Positions 50,250 to 64,000 of a stretch of 64,000 nt of DNA are shown one piece after another (the stretch's first letter is position 1; the number at the start of each line of letters is the position of its first letter). The notes below the pieces were generated by a model. It was not told the DNA's origin. It saw nothing but the letters and a program-made list of their open reading frames with translations, and did no database searches. The translations under genes and the position numbers were made by a program. The DNA comes from Rhabditoides inermis (taxonomy: Eukaryota > Nematoda > Chromadorea > Rhabditida > Rhabditidae), in NCBI GenBank assembly GCA_963966185.1, contig CAWZYM010000308.1, positions 476,001-540,000 on the forward strand, in the 5' to 3' direction.

Positions 50250-53063
50250 ATGGTGGTATACGATCCGCCTCCGCCATACGCGTGGTCGGGATGGGAGGGA
50301 GAGGAGCAGGAGGAGGAGGGGAGGAGGAGGACGATGGAGCAGAGGATCGGTGCGTGACAAGACGGGATGGAGTATGGAGTCATGGTTGTGGAAGGGAATT
50401 TGAATCGGAAACTGTTTGCTACCTTTTTCAGTGGCGGCGAAGGCGCAGTTGCTGGCATCGGGGCGCAGCGTGCGCGGCAGACTCGAGGAGGTGTACACGC
50501 ACACACCTTATGCACACATGATGCACGGTCGGTGGGAGTATGCAGGATATGACAATGCACATTGGACACTTCCAGGGAACATTTCGGTTTGTGGCATTGC
50601 AGACTCGACCGTGTCGCTGAGTTCGGATGATGAGCGACAGCCGTCGAGGAGCTGGTCGGACTCGGTGTACTAGTGAGTGGGGGAGAGAGGGAGGGTAGTG
50701 TCCTGCTCTCTTGTTTCAGCTGCAGTGGGGTGTTCGTGCGCGTTGCCCTGTGGTTCCTGCTCATTCTCGCCCTCTACTCCACCGCCACCTTCCTTCTAGT
50801 GCTCATGCAGGAGTGAGTGGGAGGGGGATGATCAGGTGGAGTATTGTATAGTTACGAATCCAATTGAGTGCTCTCTAGTATTGAATCCATGTTAGTTTTG
50901 GGTATTATGTTGAGCGTATTATATTGTTGATGTTTGTTAATGAAGCCCCACCCACCTGGGCCCTCCCTCTATCGACGTCTCCCAGCTGACGAGCGGGGAA
51001 CTCGCGAGGAAAAGCGACTTTGAGAGGTTCAGTCTGAGGTAGGGACGCAGGATGCAAAACGTAGGGACCCGACAGACTTTTTCGCTAATAAAATCGCAGC
51101 GATTCCGTAATGTATTAAGATGCTCTATCGATTAGCGATTTGGCCAGCGATTCGCTACCGTAACCCAAATCGCCAAAGTCAGCGCTTTGAACGTCAGACT
51201 TTTTCGCTTGAAATTTTCAGCGAATCGCTACTTTTATCGCTGCGATTCGAATCCGCTGCGATTTGGTAGTTTCCGGATTTTCGCAGATTTCGACGCGATT
51301 TTCAGTCTTTTGATGTTTTATGTTGTTATTATTTCTGATACTCTTTCACAAATGCTATATTTATACTTTATAGCATCAAAAAAGTAGTTTGCACGGGATT
51401 TGGAGCTTTCGGCACTTGAAATTACACAAGATCTTTTGCATCAGCGGTTCGTTGGACGTTATGCATCTGATGCTTATACACATTATAAACAAATTCTATA
51501 ACCAGAAACAAAAAAACATGACATTTTTGCATATGCTGTTCACTGACAAATAGCATTCTCGCGATTTCAAAATCTCTGCGATTTTGAGCACCGGCGATTT
51601 CGCTATCGCTCTACATTCAGCGTAAGCGATTCGCTATCGCTGAGCGAAAAAGTCTGTCGGGCCCCATATGTTTCATTGTTTAACTGTAGTGTCTGGTATG
51701 ACTGAGCCTGTAATATCTCTTGTTCTTCCGATGTGAGTACCAGCCGTTTGTATGTTGTAGGCGCACCCGCATGCGCATTGCCCGGGGCGATTCTGTGGAG
51801 GACGGCACTCTGAGGGCCAAGCTGTACGCCAGGAATGTCAACGAGTCAGTGGGCGATGTGGATGCGCGGTTTCAAGCTGGATCTGTTAGTATCTTTTTGT
51901 AGGTGGCTCGATCTGTCCCGAGGTGGGAATGGCTCGTGGATATTTGATGAGCACTCTCCGAACATGTACGCAGACTGGAGCAGGGACGAGATGTGGCAGG
52001 TGGGCGGTGCTAGAGGGACGGGCAATGTGAGATGTTCAGACTCTGGTCACTCCTGGCCGCCCGACAGACAATGGGAGGATGAAGAAAAAGGAGGAGAAGG
52101 AAGGAGACGGCCTGTTTGAGGTGGATATTGTTTACTTTTTTGTGTTGTGTTAGTGTACCCATATGTAACATGAGGATTTTCGATGGCAGTTGTGTGGATT
52201 CAATTTATGCAACTTATTTTGAGCACGTTTAGGTGTTTGTTCCGGAATGGGGTGATCTGCGATTCGATGAGAGGAGGAGGGGGAACGGGAGTCTGGTGAG
52301 GGTGCACCAACACACTGCATACTGGCTGGCAGGTGAGAGGAGGAGAGAGAGAGAGGCCGGGTGGACACTGTCCACTTGCAGCGTGGCGCGCCCCGTTCTC
52401 GGTCTTTGGTTTCCAGAGTGGTGTTCTTCGTCCCACTGAGAAAGAGTGCAGGAACGGAAGGGTTAGTTGTTTGAAATCCGTTTCAAACGCGTGACGTGGT
52501 TGTGTGTCAGTTGTCGCTGGTGTGGGTTCTGTCGGACTCTCTGTCGTCTTCTCTCGTCGATATCCGCCCTCTGCTCTCCCCGCCAGACGCCATGCATGCA
52601 ATGAGAATCAGCATGCACACGGTTAGTGAGTAAAGCAATGCCAGCGTACTTGTTAAGTGGATTTTGTGGTATAAAATTGCGGATTATTACTATATTTACC
52701 GTTTCAGTTATTAAATTTGACGATGTAACGTATATTATCAACGTATGTGTTCCTTTCCTCACTTATTGTACGTGTATTTGAGTGGCGGGATATGTTGATG
52801 ATACCTACTCGCCCTCCCTTTCAGGTGCGCATCCCAGTGTCGGCATGCGGTCTGGGCTCTGCGTCTGTCACTGCAGAGTTCGTGGAGCAGATGAGGCAGC
52901 ATGTCAGGGGTGGGTGGATGGAAAGGAAGGAGTATGGTTTGGTGACGACCGGTTGAGTTCGGAGTTGATGACGAAGGCTAAGATAAGTTGTCATTGGCAT
53001 TTTTTTTTTACAGCGAATCCGCATCTGGCGACGGCTCACCCCAAGCAAATCTACTTTGACTAG
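50250..53063 (+). CDS. tandem membrane-protein family, member D (divergent)
   Basis: ATG 50250; TAG at 53061-53063. The N-terminus YDPPPPYAW carries a PPPY motif, followed by a Glu/Arg-rich stretch and an extra cytosolic exon absent from A-C. The transmembrane segment is VALWFLLILALYSTATFLLV. The ectodomain has RTRMRIARGDSVEDGTLRAK, YADWSRDEMWQ, WRAPFSVFGFQSGVLRPTEK, ECRNGRLSLVWVLSD and VRIPVSACGLGSASVTAEFV, ending HLATAHPKQIYFD. All joins kept phase when spliced by eye. The intron at 51039-51761 is long because a 602-bp inverted-repeat element lies in it. It is shorter in the middle (about 52000-52400) than A-C. Confidence 0.7.
51064..51665. mobile_element. 602-bp inverted-repeat element in an intron of member D
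   Basis: The terminal repeats CCCGACAGACTTTTTCGCT (51068-51086) and their inverse (51643-51661) bound it. Subterminal regions are crowded with GCGATTCGCT units in both orientations. The interior is A/T-rich with no transposase. Confidence 0.75.
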
Positions 53064-53645
53064 TTTAGTATCTTTTCTTTCAGCCATGTTGATGTTGTTA
53101 TGGACTTCTTGTAAGTCTTTTATAGAGTTTACTTTTCAGATCTTTATGTTGTTGTGTTGATAAAAAGTTGTTTTGGACGCATGCGCATGGTTGTCTTGTC
53201 TGATACGTTGCCCGCACGTTGTTGATATCTAACGATTTTATTTTATCCATGTCTTGTCGTGACAGTTGATTATGTCTTTCAATGTTTCATGTCGTTGTCG
53301 ATGTATAAGTAAGGTAAGACGGTTTAGATTTAGAATATGGTGAGATTGACACGGCCGGTTTATACGGGCTATGCGACTGGTTATGTTTGCGATTGTGAAA
53401 TTTGACGTTGACATGACGAGCAAAGCTCGAGGAGAATGATGAATGCTCGAATCACCAACACAAAATCATGTTTTCATTATTTTATTCAAAGACGTGTTCG
53501 TCGAGGGCAACACACCATAATCTACTCTACATAATCTTCTCTATAATCTACAAAATGTCTAGATCCTCGCATTTTAAGTGTTTCTTTCATTGTTAGTGCA
53601 TAGTTTCTTTCATTGTTAGTGCTACTTGGGTGGGGTGGTTTTCAG
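53064..53645. other. convergent intergenic region between member D and the kinase gene
   Basis: A/T-rich 3' UTR sequence. It contains a short tandem duplication, GTTTCTTTCATTGTTAGTGC, near 53579-53621. No gene is seen. Confidence 0.6.
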
Positions 53646-55762
<2,117 letters not shown>

Positions 55763-55889
55763 CGTAGAAGAGGGCGGGCGAGAGGAGAGCGTGAATGGAG
55801 GGGGTGAGGCGGAGGCAAGTTTTTATGCGACTGGATGTCTGGATGTGGGCAGGGTAATTGAGTGATAAAGTAGAGGCTAATTTTGAGGA
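55763..55889. promoter_or_regulatory. 127-bp divergent promoter of the kinase and member E genes
   Basis: Only 127 bp separate the two start codons, so core promoters must overlap. No TATA box is seen on either side; two GGGCGGG/GGGCAGGG-like G-tracts are present. Confidence 0.5.
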
Positions 55890-56959
55890 ATGGCGATGTG
55901 TGGAAATGAATCGTCGCGTTTAAATAGTTCTTTGTTGAATACATTGCACGAAGTCTCCGAAGTCAGGTGTATGCTGTCGGCGCTTCGTGGTGTGGTGGGT
56001 TCTCCCCGCAAGAAGAGGGATCGACTCGCCGAATTTCGAGTCTGCTCTGCCACCGGGAAGGTGCCAGAGGACAAGGAGACAGCGCGTGAGTAGGGTCTCC
56101 TCCGTATCTGCCAGAAGATTCATCCAGAGTGTACTGTAATGTTTTCAGAGAAGGTGCTGCTGCGCAACCTGGCGGCGTGTGTGCGGGCGACGGAGGAGCG
56201 ACACGAGGTCGTAGCCACGCCCCACGCACATCGTGAGTGGATATATGGGATGGGATATAGATGGGATGTATGGATTGGTAGATTGATTGATGATGTAGAG
56301 GAAGCAGAGTGCAAAACGAGTATTATCGAAAATTGGAATAATCCAGCGTAACAGTTTTGGGGTGCACGATGATTACGTGTGTTGCAGGTGCTGATTGTAG
56401 TTGCGACGAGTGCGGCTCGTTGAATCCGATGCGACACGATGTGTTCCACTACGGGTGCGTGCCAAGGGCTCATGTCACGCTCATCCCATGATTGTTGCAG
56501 CCGCTTGCACGTGACCACTTTCCACGCGAGCGTCTTCTTCGCCCTCTGCTTCATCACCATATTCACATACCTCTACTACGTGTCGACTGCGTGGAATGCT
56601 GACATCAAAGTATGTGGGGCGGGGCGAGAGGAGGTGCGGGGGTGGACTGAGTCTTGACAGAGTAGAGAGATGCGGGGTGATTGTATCGCTGATGATTGTG
56701 TGAAACACTCCCGAATACCATCGAATTACTTCGGATTGTTTTCGAAGAGTCTGACCGCCCTTTCAGATGCAGCGCGACTTGGAGCGCGCCGCGTTCTCTC
56801 CGCCGGTCGTCGACTGGCCGGATGAGCTGAAGGAGGAGTGGGACGACGTATTCCTCGATGAACTCGACACCATCGACTGGCAGCCCGAGACCGTCCCACA
56901 AGTGCCATTCATGGACCAGGCTGCGAGGAGGCGCATAGAGGAGGGGTGGGTGAGGGAGG

Positions 56960-57005
<46 letters not shown>

Positions 57006-59100
57006 ATTTCGATTAATTTAATTTCATCTCGATGTGAAAAAGTAGTTGAGGGTTATTATGTTGTATTGTCAGTCGTGCGGCGAACGCGTGTGAGTGGCGG
57101 GAGCCCGGTCACCCGATAGAGAGGAGGTTCCTGCGCACAATCGAGGTGGGAGAGAGAGAGGGGGGGGGGGAGAGAGAGGGAGGGGGGAGGGAGGGAGGGA
57201 GTTTGTTTCAGATTCTCCACGAAGTGTACAACAGGGATCCTCGTTGCGATCTGACCGAAGGATACACGGAGAGGTTGGTGGTTCCTGGTTCTCTCAATTG
57301 TTTCACTGAAAGGATTGTCCAGCACTGTTTCAAACTCTTGCATGTGAGTCTGGTGTGCGCAGATTGTCCAAAAACGCGGAGTGTCACATAAGGCTGAATG
57401 ACGGTAGTTATGCTGTTTTTTTATAAGTTCTGTTGTTTTTAAGGATCGTCATCACTATGTAATGTGTAATGTCATTCAGCGTGATTCTACTTGATGTCTG
57501 TGTGTGTGATTCTACTTGATGTCTTTGAAACGTATGGTTGTAATATTGGAGACGATTATAAATGTGTTGATTGCAGATGGCTGGACCGTCTGTCAGCTAT
57601 GAACAAGGAAGATGTGATGATGTACAAACAGTTCATCAATTGGGCAGAGAAGTGAGTGTGGCATTGATGAGAGTAACAAGAAATAACTATCGAGAACATG
57701 GAAGATACAACTGGTTACATGTATTTGATGTATGTAGACTATAGGTAGAGTAGAGACTACTCATTTCAGTATAATGATGACAGCTTCTCCTACCCGCAGC
57801 CGGGTGTTCGCCCGTCGGCCGCACTGCGATCCATTCGACCACTTTGTCACATGGGTGGAGAACATGAAGTTGTGAGTGGGCAAAGAGGAAAGGAGAGAGG
57901 GATACTCAAGTAGCGACCGGTCTCTTCAAACTACTCCCGATATGTCTTGTGATAATCCTTCCGATTTGCTTTCGGATTATTTACGACTCCAAAGTACTTC
58001 GAATTTGTTGTGATTGCCTTGCGATTGCGACGCCTTCGAATCACTTCAGATTAAGTTTAAAATGTTTTTGAGAGACTGCTACTTGACGTAGAGTGATGTT
58101 CTCTTTAGTTTGGCTAGCTACCGCATTGGCTTCTCGAGGGAGCCTGTCAGTGAAGACGATTTATTCAATGGAATGAGGATAAATAAGGTAAGAAAGAAAT
58201 GTGATAAGATAAGCTTTAACACATTCTTAGTTGATACGAAATCATTTTATGTTGTTCGTTTATGTGGTGCCGAATTGTGTGTTTGCATGGACATTTGCCG
58301 GATAAGAATGTTACTCTATTTCTTTTTTTTAAATCTCATTTATTCCTTGAAATTTAATTACTTGACCATATCATTTCCTCATTTAGTTTTCTTTAAAAAA
58401 AACTTGGTTTCATCCTCCATCCGAACACAGTTATAAGACGGGTATTGGAGGAATATGTTGTATTATGGATGCAGGGTGGCGGTATCTGGATGGAGGCAAC
58501 CGAGTACACTGACATGACAGACGAGCAGATGAAGGAGGTAAGCACGGGGGGGGTGGAATGAAACATTCATTCAGTAAAAAACGAACTTTTTGGAACACAG
58601 TGATGATGGTAAGGAACGATGACATTGTATTTTTAGAAAGATGGCTATCCGGTTAGTTATTTTGGAGACTGAAAGTGGAAAAGGGGTGTGGTGTGGAATG
58701 TGTGTGTAGGCTGTGTTCTCTCAGGACCTGCTTCCGTTCCCGCGCACCGCCTGGCCATGGCTGTGCAGACAGAGGGAGGAGAGGAGGAGGGGATGCTCTA
58801 CAACACTTGTACGCAAAGCAAAACATCTCAGCGTCAACGTCAACATGCATGTGAGTGGCTGTACATTGCCCACTGTCATTGTCACCCACACTGTCAAGAT
58901 TTGTTGATTGTCACCCTGTCCCTGTGTCAGCGTGTCACGTACCGCACGACGAATGAGAGCCGGGAGGTGGGGATGCTGGATCTGAAACACCTCAAGAACG
59001 TCGTCAGGGAGGAGGGCGCGGTTGCTGTCGGTGGGTGGAGAGGGAGAGGAGGAGAGAGAGAGAGAGAGAGAGAATGGAGAGAGAGGGGAGAGGGAGCGAT

Positions 59101-59156
<56 letters not shown>

Positions 59157-59623
59157 TTGCAGCTGTGATGTGGCCCAAGTCTGCGTTCTTCTTTCGTCGT
59201 GGCGTCTACGCACCCAGCGACGAGGAGTGCAAGCATGTGAGTTGGTGATTATCGATTTATCGATTGATTGATTTATTTGTTATTCAGGCTCTCGGTATGC
59301 AGTTTGTGACAGTGACGGCAGCTTGGGAGGGCACACATGGAATGATCTGGGAGGTGAGCCCCCCTCTCTCTCTCTCTCTCTCTCTCATCCCACTCTGATT
59401 GTATTTCGTTACAGACGAATCTGTTGCGTCAATACAGCAATCGTCCGCGTGTGTGGGGTTACAACATGAACAAGATCAACTTCTTCCTGGTGGGCGGAGC
59501 TTGAAGGGGCGGGATTGATGTATAGTTCAGCACTACAACACGAGCAAGTCGAACTGTGGACTGGGGATGCTTTTGAACGTGACGAACGACGAGATGGATC
59601 GATGGGACGACTGGGAGTATTGA
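55890..59623 (+). CDS. divergent fifth member (E) of the membrane-protein family
   Basis: About 17 exons splice in phase from ATG 55890 (MAMCGNESSRLNSSLLNTLH) to TGA 59621-59623. The cytosolic part has a Cys cluster (CSCDECGSLNPMRHDVFHYG), then one transmembrane segment (ASVFFALCFITIFTYLYYVS). The ectodomain includes LKEEWDDVFLDELDTIDWQP, a helical middle (WLDRLSAMNKEDVMMYKQF) and MWPKSAFFFRRGVYAPSDEE plus C. That matches W-x-x-P-x-SAF-x3-GV-x2-P..EC of A-D. Near the end SNCGLGMLLNVTNDEM parallels the CGL..SEF end of A and B. A 15-nt microexon (KDGYP, 58637-58651) is required to keep phase. Intron AG tracts are long. Family membership rests on these motifs and on location. Confidence 0.6.
56958..57003. 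repeat. (AG)n microsatellite in a member E intron
   Basis: A pure AG run following a GTGGGTGAGG donor. A second, longer AG tract lies at 59041-59153 in a later intron of the same gene. Confidence 0.95.
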
Positions 59624-59891
59624 GGGAAGGGGAGAGAGAGGGGAGAGGGAGAGAGAGAATGTGTGTGCTGTATATAGGATATTGTATTTGATAGTGATTG
59701 GTTAACTTTTTTCTGTTGTTGCAAGTATACTTGTTGTCTTGTTGTTTATTTGTAGCATAAATATTCATATTGTTGTAATGTATTGATTTGTATGCAGTAC
59801 AGTCATTCGTTTGCATCGAGTCTTCCAATATCTCATCAATACGTGTTGAGTTATACGTTCGTATACGATTGTTTTGGTTGCATTTTAGGGT

Positions 59892-60037
59892 ATGTCTGCC
59901 CTCCGGCAGATGACGGTTCGAGTGGGCACGCATTCCAAATATGGCGTGTTCACTGTGTCCGCTCGATGCCCCCTGCCTCTCCCTCTCACTCGCCACGACT
60001 ACATATACCTACACGGTATGATGTGTTTCTGGTGTTG

Positions 60038-60083
<46 letters not shown>

Positions 60084-61161
60084 CGTGCCAGACTGTGTGA
60101 GGTTGACGTGTGGATGGCAGGGGTTGACGACGGGGCAATGGATTGACAGAGTGCCTGATATGCCTAATACAAGGTATGTCTTGCGTGCTGTCGATCGGAG
60201 GAGGAGCGGTCGCTAGACGTTGCTTATAAGACCAGCTTGACCAATGAGCTGGGAGAGGACGGATTCTCGCAGTTTGTGGCAGGTGGGAATTGTCTAGTCC
60301 CCTCCCCTTTTTTTAGCTTTAGACGAGCAGGAGAAAAAAAGACGAGATGAAGCGGGTTCTGCGAAGTGTATTTGGACTGCAGAAGTACTTTGTGGCGTCA
60401 CTAGAGGTATGGTATGGTGGTGTAAGACATGACTGTGATAAGGAAAGGAGAGAAAGGTTTGGTGGAGAGAGAAAGATGTTTTTGAAGAAAAAAAAACAGA
60501 TAATTTGTAGAATGCTGCGAAGGAGAATGTGTGGGTGCGTTCGATTCTTCCCCACTTGATGGAGGTTGAGAAGTCGTGGCAAGGGAGGACACAGATCCAC
60601 TCTACGCTCAAATACGTTTCCATAAACGAGGGCGTGGTGTCCGAGAAGTTAGTGCAGTACTACATAGTTGTGATTTAGCTTTTGTTCCCATCCATGAATC
60701 ACCGTTTCGTATTGTTGCAGAGGTGAGAGCGCGATGTTGGATTGGGTTACGATGCGCGACAATGTGCCGTCTGAGAAGCACAGCTACGCGCATCTGCTGC
60801 GCTCGCAGATCCGCCTCGCTGCTGCCGTCGGGTCATACAACCATTGGGCACACACTAAAGGACGTCCGAAGGTTATCGGAGGGGTCTAGGGGGATCTATT
60901 CATTTATATATGTCTACTCCAGATCCATCGTGCCATCACTCCTCCTTTCTCTCCGATGGAACGTCGACTCGTGTCGATATGGGACCGAAGAAATTGGAAG
61001 TGAGATGTCGTGTCCGCTCCTCCCCTTCTGACTCCGCCCCTTTCAGGAGATGTGGCTGGAGACGCTGAGCGCCTTCTGGCAGATGGTCAATGATGCCGAC
61101 GACAGGGGAGAGAGCGAGATTGACAGGACTCTCAAGACGCAGGCATTGAAGGAGTGCTGAC
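59892..61161 (+). CDS. unrecognised gene downstream of member E
   Basis: The candidate start ATG 59892 (MSALRQMTVRVGTHSKYGVF) lies 3 nt after a CATTTTAG acceptor. The second half splices well: LTNELGEDGFSQFVADEM, KRVLRSVFGLQKYFVASLEN, ENVWVRSILPHLMEVEKSWQ, ESAMLDWVTMRDNVPSEKHS, LLRSQIRLAAAVGSYNHWAH, IHRAITPPFSPMERRLVSIW and MWLETLSAFWQMVNDADDRG. TGA at 61159-61161. The junction near 60176-60223 could not be put in phase, so the first two exons may belong to another transcript or the gene may be damaged. There is no signal peptide, no transmembrane segment and no known domain. The helical, basic composition is all that can be described. Confidence 0.5.
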
Positions 61162-62083
61162 GTATGTACTAGAACCTTTTTTATGATTGTGAACAGCTAT
61201 AACTAATGTGTGCTCGCGAGTCGGAGTCACTTGATTCTTTTTTGGTCGTTTTAGTGATTAGATGTATACAGTCAGTATCGATTCATAATATGAAAGAGAT
61301 ATGTTGTTTTGTTTTCATGTATTGTTACGAGCTGAGATGGATGAAAAATGTTTTGAATTTGGTTTTTTTAGTGACCACTGTCGTTGCGAGAATGGGAAAT
61401 AAACTTTACTTTACGGTAACTGCAATGTTTTACCAGAAATACCTCTCTTTTCTCTCACCATTTCTCCTCTTCATATATCAGAACCTGCAGAGTATGACAA
61501 TCTGTTTATTAAATTTTATTTTGGATCATATCACTTCGTCAGAAACAAATCGAACGCGAAAACAACACTGGGAATGTGTATGAGAAACAAACGCGGCACC
61601 GGTACTGTGTTGATATAAAGGAGGGTATATTGAATGGATGTCAGCATGCGTCCATCACAGACGCATGCGACCAAAACGGAACCAGCGGACTCCGCTGCTT
61701 CCCACCAGTTGGGTCGGACTGCGCACCAGCGAGAGAGTGTAGACGGGAGAGTGCGGGTAGAGACGCATAGTCTACCAACTCGCTCGCGACTGGATGTCAT
61801 CACTGCTGGTCGCACAAGAAGTCGCCTCGCGAATTATCTGCAAAGGGGCGGGATGAAAAGGGGCGGAGCTTCGGAGTGGGAAAGAGGAAAGACAACTGAA
61901 CGGGGGAAAATGGCACTACCACAACGGCAACTCACCCGTGAGGGGTGTCTAGCTTAATCTCTGGCTGAAATCGACGTGGTAAGTGGTAGGTCTAGCCGAG
62001 TGAGTGGGCGGGGCTTGGGTGGGCGTAGTTTAGGGGGCGGGGCTTACCTCAGGGGCAACTGAGGAGCGCAGCCCGGCCGCATG
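61162..62083. other. convergent intergenic region before the Kv channel gene
   Basis: A/T-rich to about 61560, then GC-rich with GGGCGGGGC motifs. A direct-repeat-like CGCATGCG palindrome pair lies near 61645-61670. No convincing exon was found. Alternative 3' exons of the channel gene could lie here but are not supported. Confidence 0.45.
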
Positions 62084-62139
62084 TCAGATCGAGTTACGAG
62101 AGTCCATCTCGTCGTCATCGTCGTCCACCTATGGAAGAC

Positions 62140-62176
<37 letters not shown>

Positions 62177-62184
62177 AAAAGGGA

Positions 62185-62216
<32 letters not shown>

Positions 62217-64000
62217 GGAAGAGAGAGGAGAGGGAGAGAGAGAGGGAGAGAGAGAGAGGGCTGCGCACCTTGTCCAGGTCCATTCCAGCCGTCTTCATAG
62301 TCGCCAGTCGATTCTCCTGTCGATAGAAGTGCTTGAAGTTGGCCACCTAGAAAGTGAACCGGATTGAATATCTTATCCTCGATAGCTTCACTCCGTCCGA
62401 CTCACGATGATGGGTACAGGAAGTGCGAGAGTGAGGACTCCGATCAGTGCACAACACGAGCCCACTATCTTCCCAGTTGGCCCGGTAGGCACAAGATCAC
62501 CGTATCTGAAAGGGCCAGCATAGTCGATGCCGAACATCCGCAACACCTCACATGGATACTGTAAAAACGCACTAAACCACAAAACACACTATTCACCACC
62601 ACACAACACTCGTATGCTTACCCGACTGTGGTCATGGTCACCTGGAATTCGAGAGATCAATAAATCGAACAGAGCGTCAATCGATAATGTGTGACTCACC
62701 AGGACGAACCAGAACGAGGCTGGGATGGAGGTGAACTTGGTGTTGGGCTCGCCTTGCTCGGCAAAGTACATTCCCGATGAGAAGAGGACCAGTGCTGGAA
62801 AGAGGGAACAGATTCTCTCCACCCCCTCTCTCTCCCTCTCTCTCTCTCCACTCTCTCCTCTTACCTATAACCATGAAGAAGAATAGCAAGCAGAACTCTT
62901 GAATCGACGCTCGGAATGTCTTTCCAAGGATTTGCAGACCAACGGAGTGTCTGAAATGTCGTGTCAATCAGTAATCTACTACTTATTTAATCAATAGTAG
63001 TCGATCGACCCACCGGCTGAGTTTGAATATGCGGAACACTCTGACGAGTCGTAGTACTCGAAGCACCGCGAACGACATCGAACCGTTGCCATTGGTCTTG
63101 TGAGTGTCCGACCTAGGTTGAAACATTGAACCGATTGAACCGCGCGGTCGATTCGACTCACATGAAAAGGTTGACGAAGAAGGGAGCGATGGCGACAAAG
63201 TCGATGATATTGAGGAAGGAAGTGAGGAAGAACCACTTGGAGGGACAGGAGATGAAGCGGAGGATCAGCTCTGCAAGGGAGGGAGTGGAGGGAGGGAGAA
63301 GAGAGAGGGAGAGAGAGAGAGATCCCACCTATGGCGAACCAGCATATGCACACGCACTCTATCCAGAAGAACCCGTCCCTGCCTTGCGGCGGTTTCTCCT
63401 AAATTATTAGATACGTTTCATGCAAATACTATAACTCAAGTCGCTGAATATCTTCAATTCTTCAATACTCTCTCGTTCTTCGTTCTTATTATTGTTATAA
63501 CAACCAAATCTGTATTGTGATCATAAAAACATCAACAACGAAATCACTCATTCACTCACATCAGCGATCATAGTGACGTTCGCGCCGAGAAGAATGGCTA
63601 TGGGAGAGGCAGGCTGGACAGAGTGATCGGATGATGGCACCGTCTCCCAGCAGAAAGAGACGATCGAACTGAAAGCAGTGTTTTGATCAAATAATATTAA
63701 CAACAAGTGTTTTGATCAAATAATATTAACAACAATGTGAATCTACATACACAATGATGACGGCGATGGATATGAAGGCGACTATCCTGGCGGCGAGAGA
63801 ACTGTCCGGGTACTCCATCAACTCCCACAGCTTCCTGCAAATACACACGAGTACGTCAGCAACGACTGACAGAGAACGGACAGCGAGAGAATGAGAGGGA
63901 GAGCGTCGCTGCGACCCGAAAGAGAGAGGAGAGGGAGAGTAGCTGCTTGCTCACCTCTGTATGGGTATGTTCGGCATGGGCACCTCCTTGGGCTTCTCGT
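62084..64000 (-). CDS. shk-1: Shaker-type (Kv1) voltage-gated potassium channel, partial
   Basis: About eleven exons on the minus strand; the 5' end lies beyond the window. In protein order: [13 protein letters not shown]1 ([20 protein letters not shown]); [17 protein letters not shown] (S2); [20 protein letters not shown] (S3); S4 [20 protein letters not shown] with regularly spaced Arg; [17 protein letters not shown] (S5). Next come the pore helix [20 protein letters not shown] with the TVGYGD filter, and S6 [20 protein letters not shown] with the PVP bend. The C-terminus is short and acidic ([14 protein letters not shown]), TGA at 62084-62086. The sequence fits Kv1 rather than Kv2, Kv3 or Kv4. 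The T1 domain is outside the window. An AG tract (62139-62260) fills the last intron. Confidence 0.9.

Noticed and set aside
61576..61957. Cys-containing ORF that might be a secreted peptide or an alternative channel exon
   Set aside because: No signal peptide, no splice sites in phase with the channel gene, and no recognisable motif.

Overview
The window is nuclear DNA of a nematode. The evidence is a seven-transmembrane chemoreceptor of the nematode Str superfamily, very short spliceosomal introns (about 40-60 nt, GT..AG, often ending in TTTCAG), several genes whose ATG lies 0-4 nt after a TTTCAG-like acceptor (the layout expected for spliced-leader trans-splicing), and divergent genes packed 100-500 bp apart. 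AG/CT microsatellites are frequent inside introns. I cannot name the species; a free-living chromadorean is likely. All gene structures below were spliced by eye from splice signals and reading phase.

Layout. 1-2665: two same-strand zinc-finger-type genes that share a C-terminal module. 3021-7771: two minus-strand genes, probably co-transcribed (a lysine-rich coiled-coil protein and an RGG-box low-complexity protein). 7772-8815: one half of a duplicated bidirectional promoter, split by a LINE 3' fragment and followed by the wreck of a duplicated gene. 9169-10766 (minus): NSE4, kleisin of the Smc5/6 complex. 11281-15419 (plus): a TATDN2-like TatD nuclease, head-to-head with NSE4. 15420-20138: gene-poor, with a 1.37-kb foldback element. 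20209-23523: Str-type chemoreceptor. 25002-27002 (minus): AT-hook and zinc-finger protein carrying the same C-terminal module as the first two genes.

27351-33959 is a complete Mutator-like (MULE) transposon: 32-bp terminal inverted repeats, a perfect 9-bp target-site duplication, a multi-exon MULE transposase, and, between the left end and the transposase, fragments of the spliceosomal GTPase gene EFTUD2/Snu114 that still contain an intron. This is a Pack-MULE-like captured host gene and is the most striking object here. 34299-40493 (minus) is an unrecognised gene carrying a nonsense codon, a TTAA-flanked MITE beside a splice site, a tRNA-derived SINE pair, and a 2.8-kb long-TIR element with a 10-bp target duplication. 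That element holds a nested 171-bp insertion with a hammerhead-ribozyme-like core.

42067-44522 is an SLC22-type transporter. It is followed by four tandem paralogues of a lineage-restricted single-pass membrane protein family (44802-53063). A minus-strand SH2-tyrosine kinase of the nematode Fer-like group (53646-55762) separates these from a divergent fifth member (55890-59623) and another unrecognised gene (59892-61161). The window ends inside a Shaker-type Kv1 channel gene on the minus strand (62084 onwards).

Two genome-maintenance genes (NSE4 and TATDN2-like) share one promoter. The tandem membrane-protein family is probably fast-evolving surface biology. Much of the remaining structure is the debris or activity of DNA transposons.
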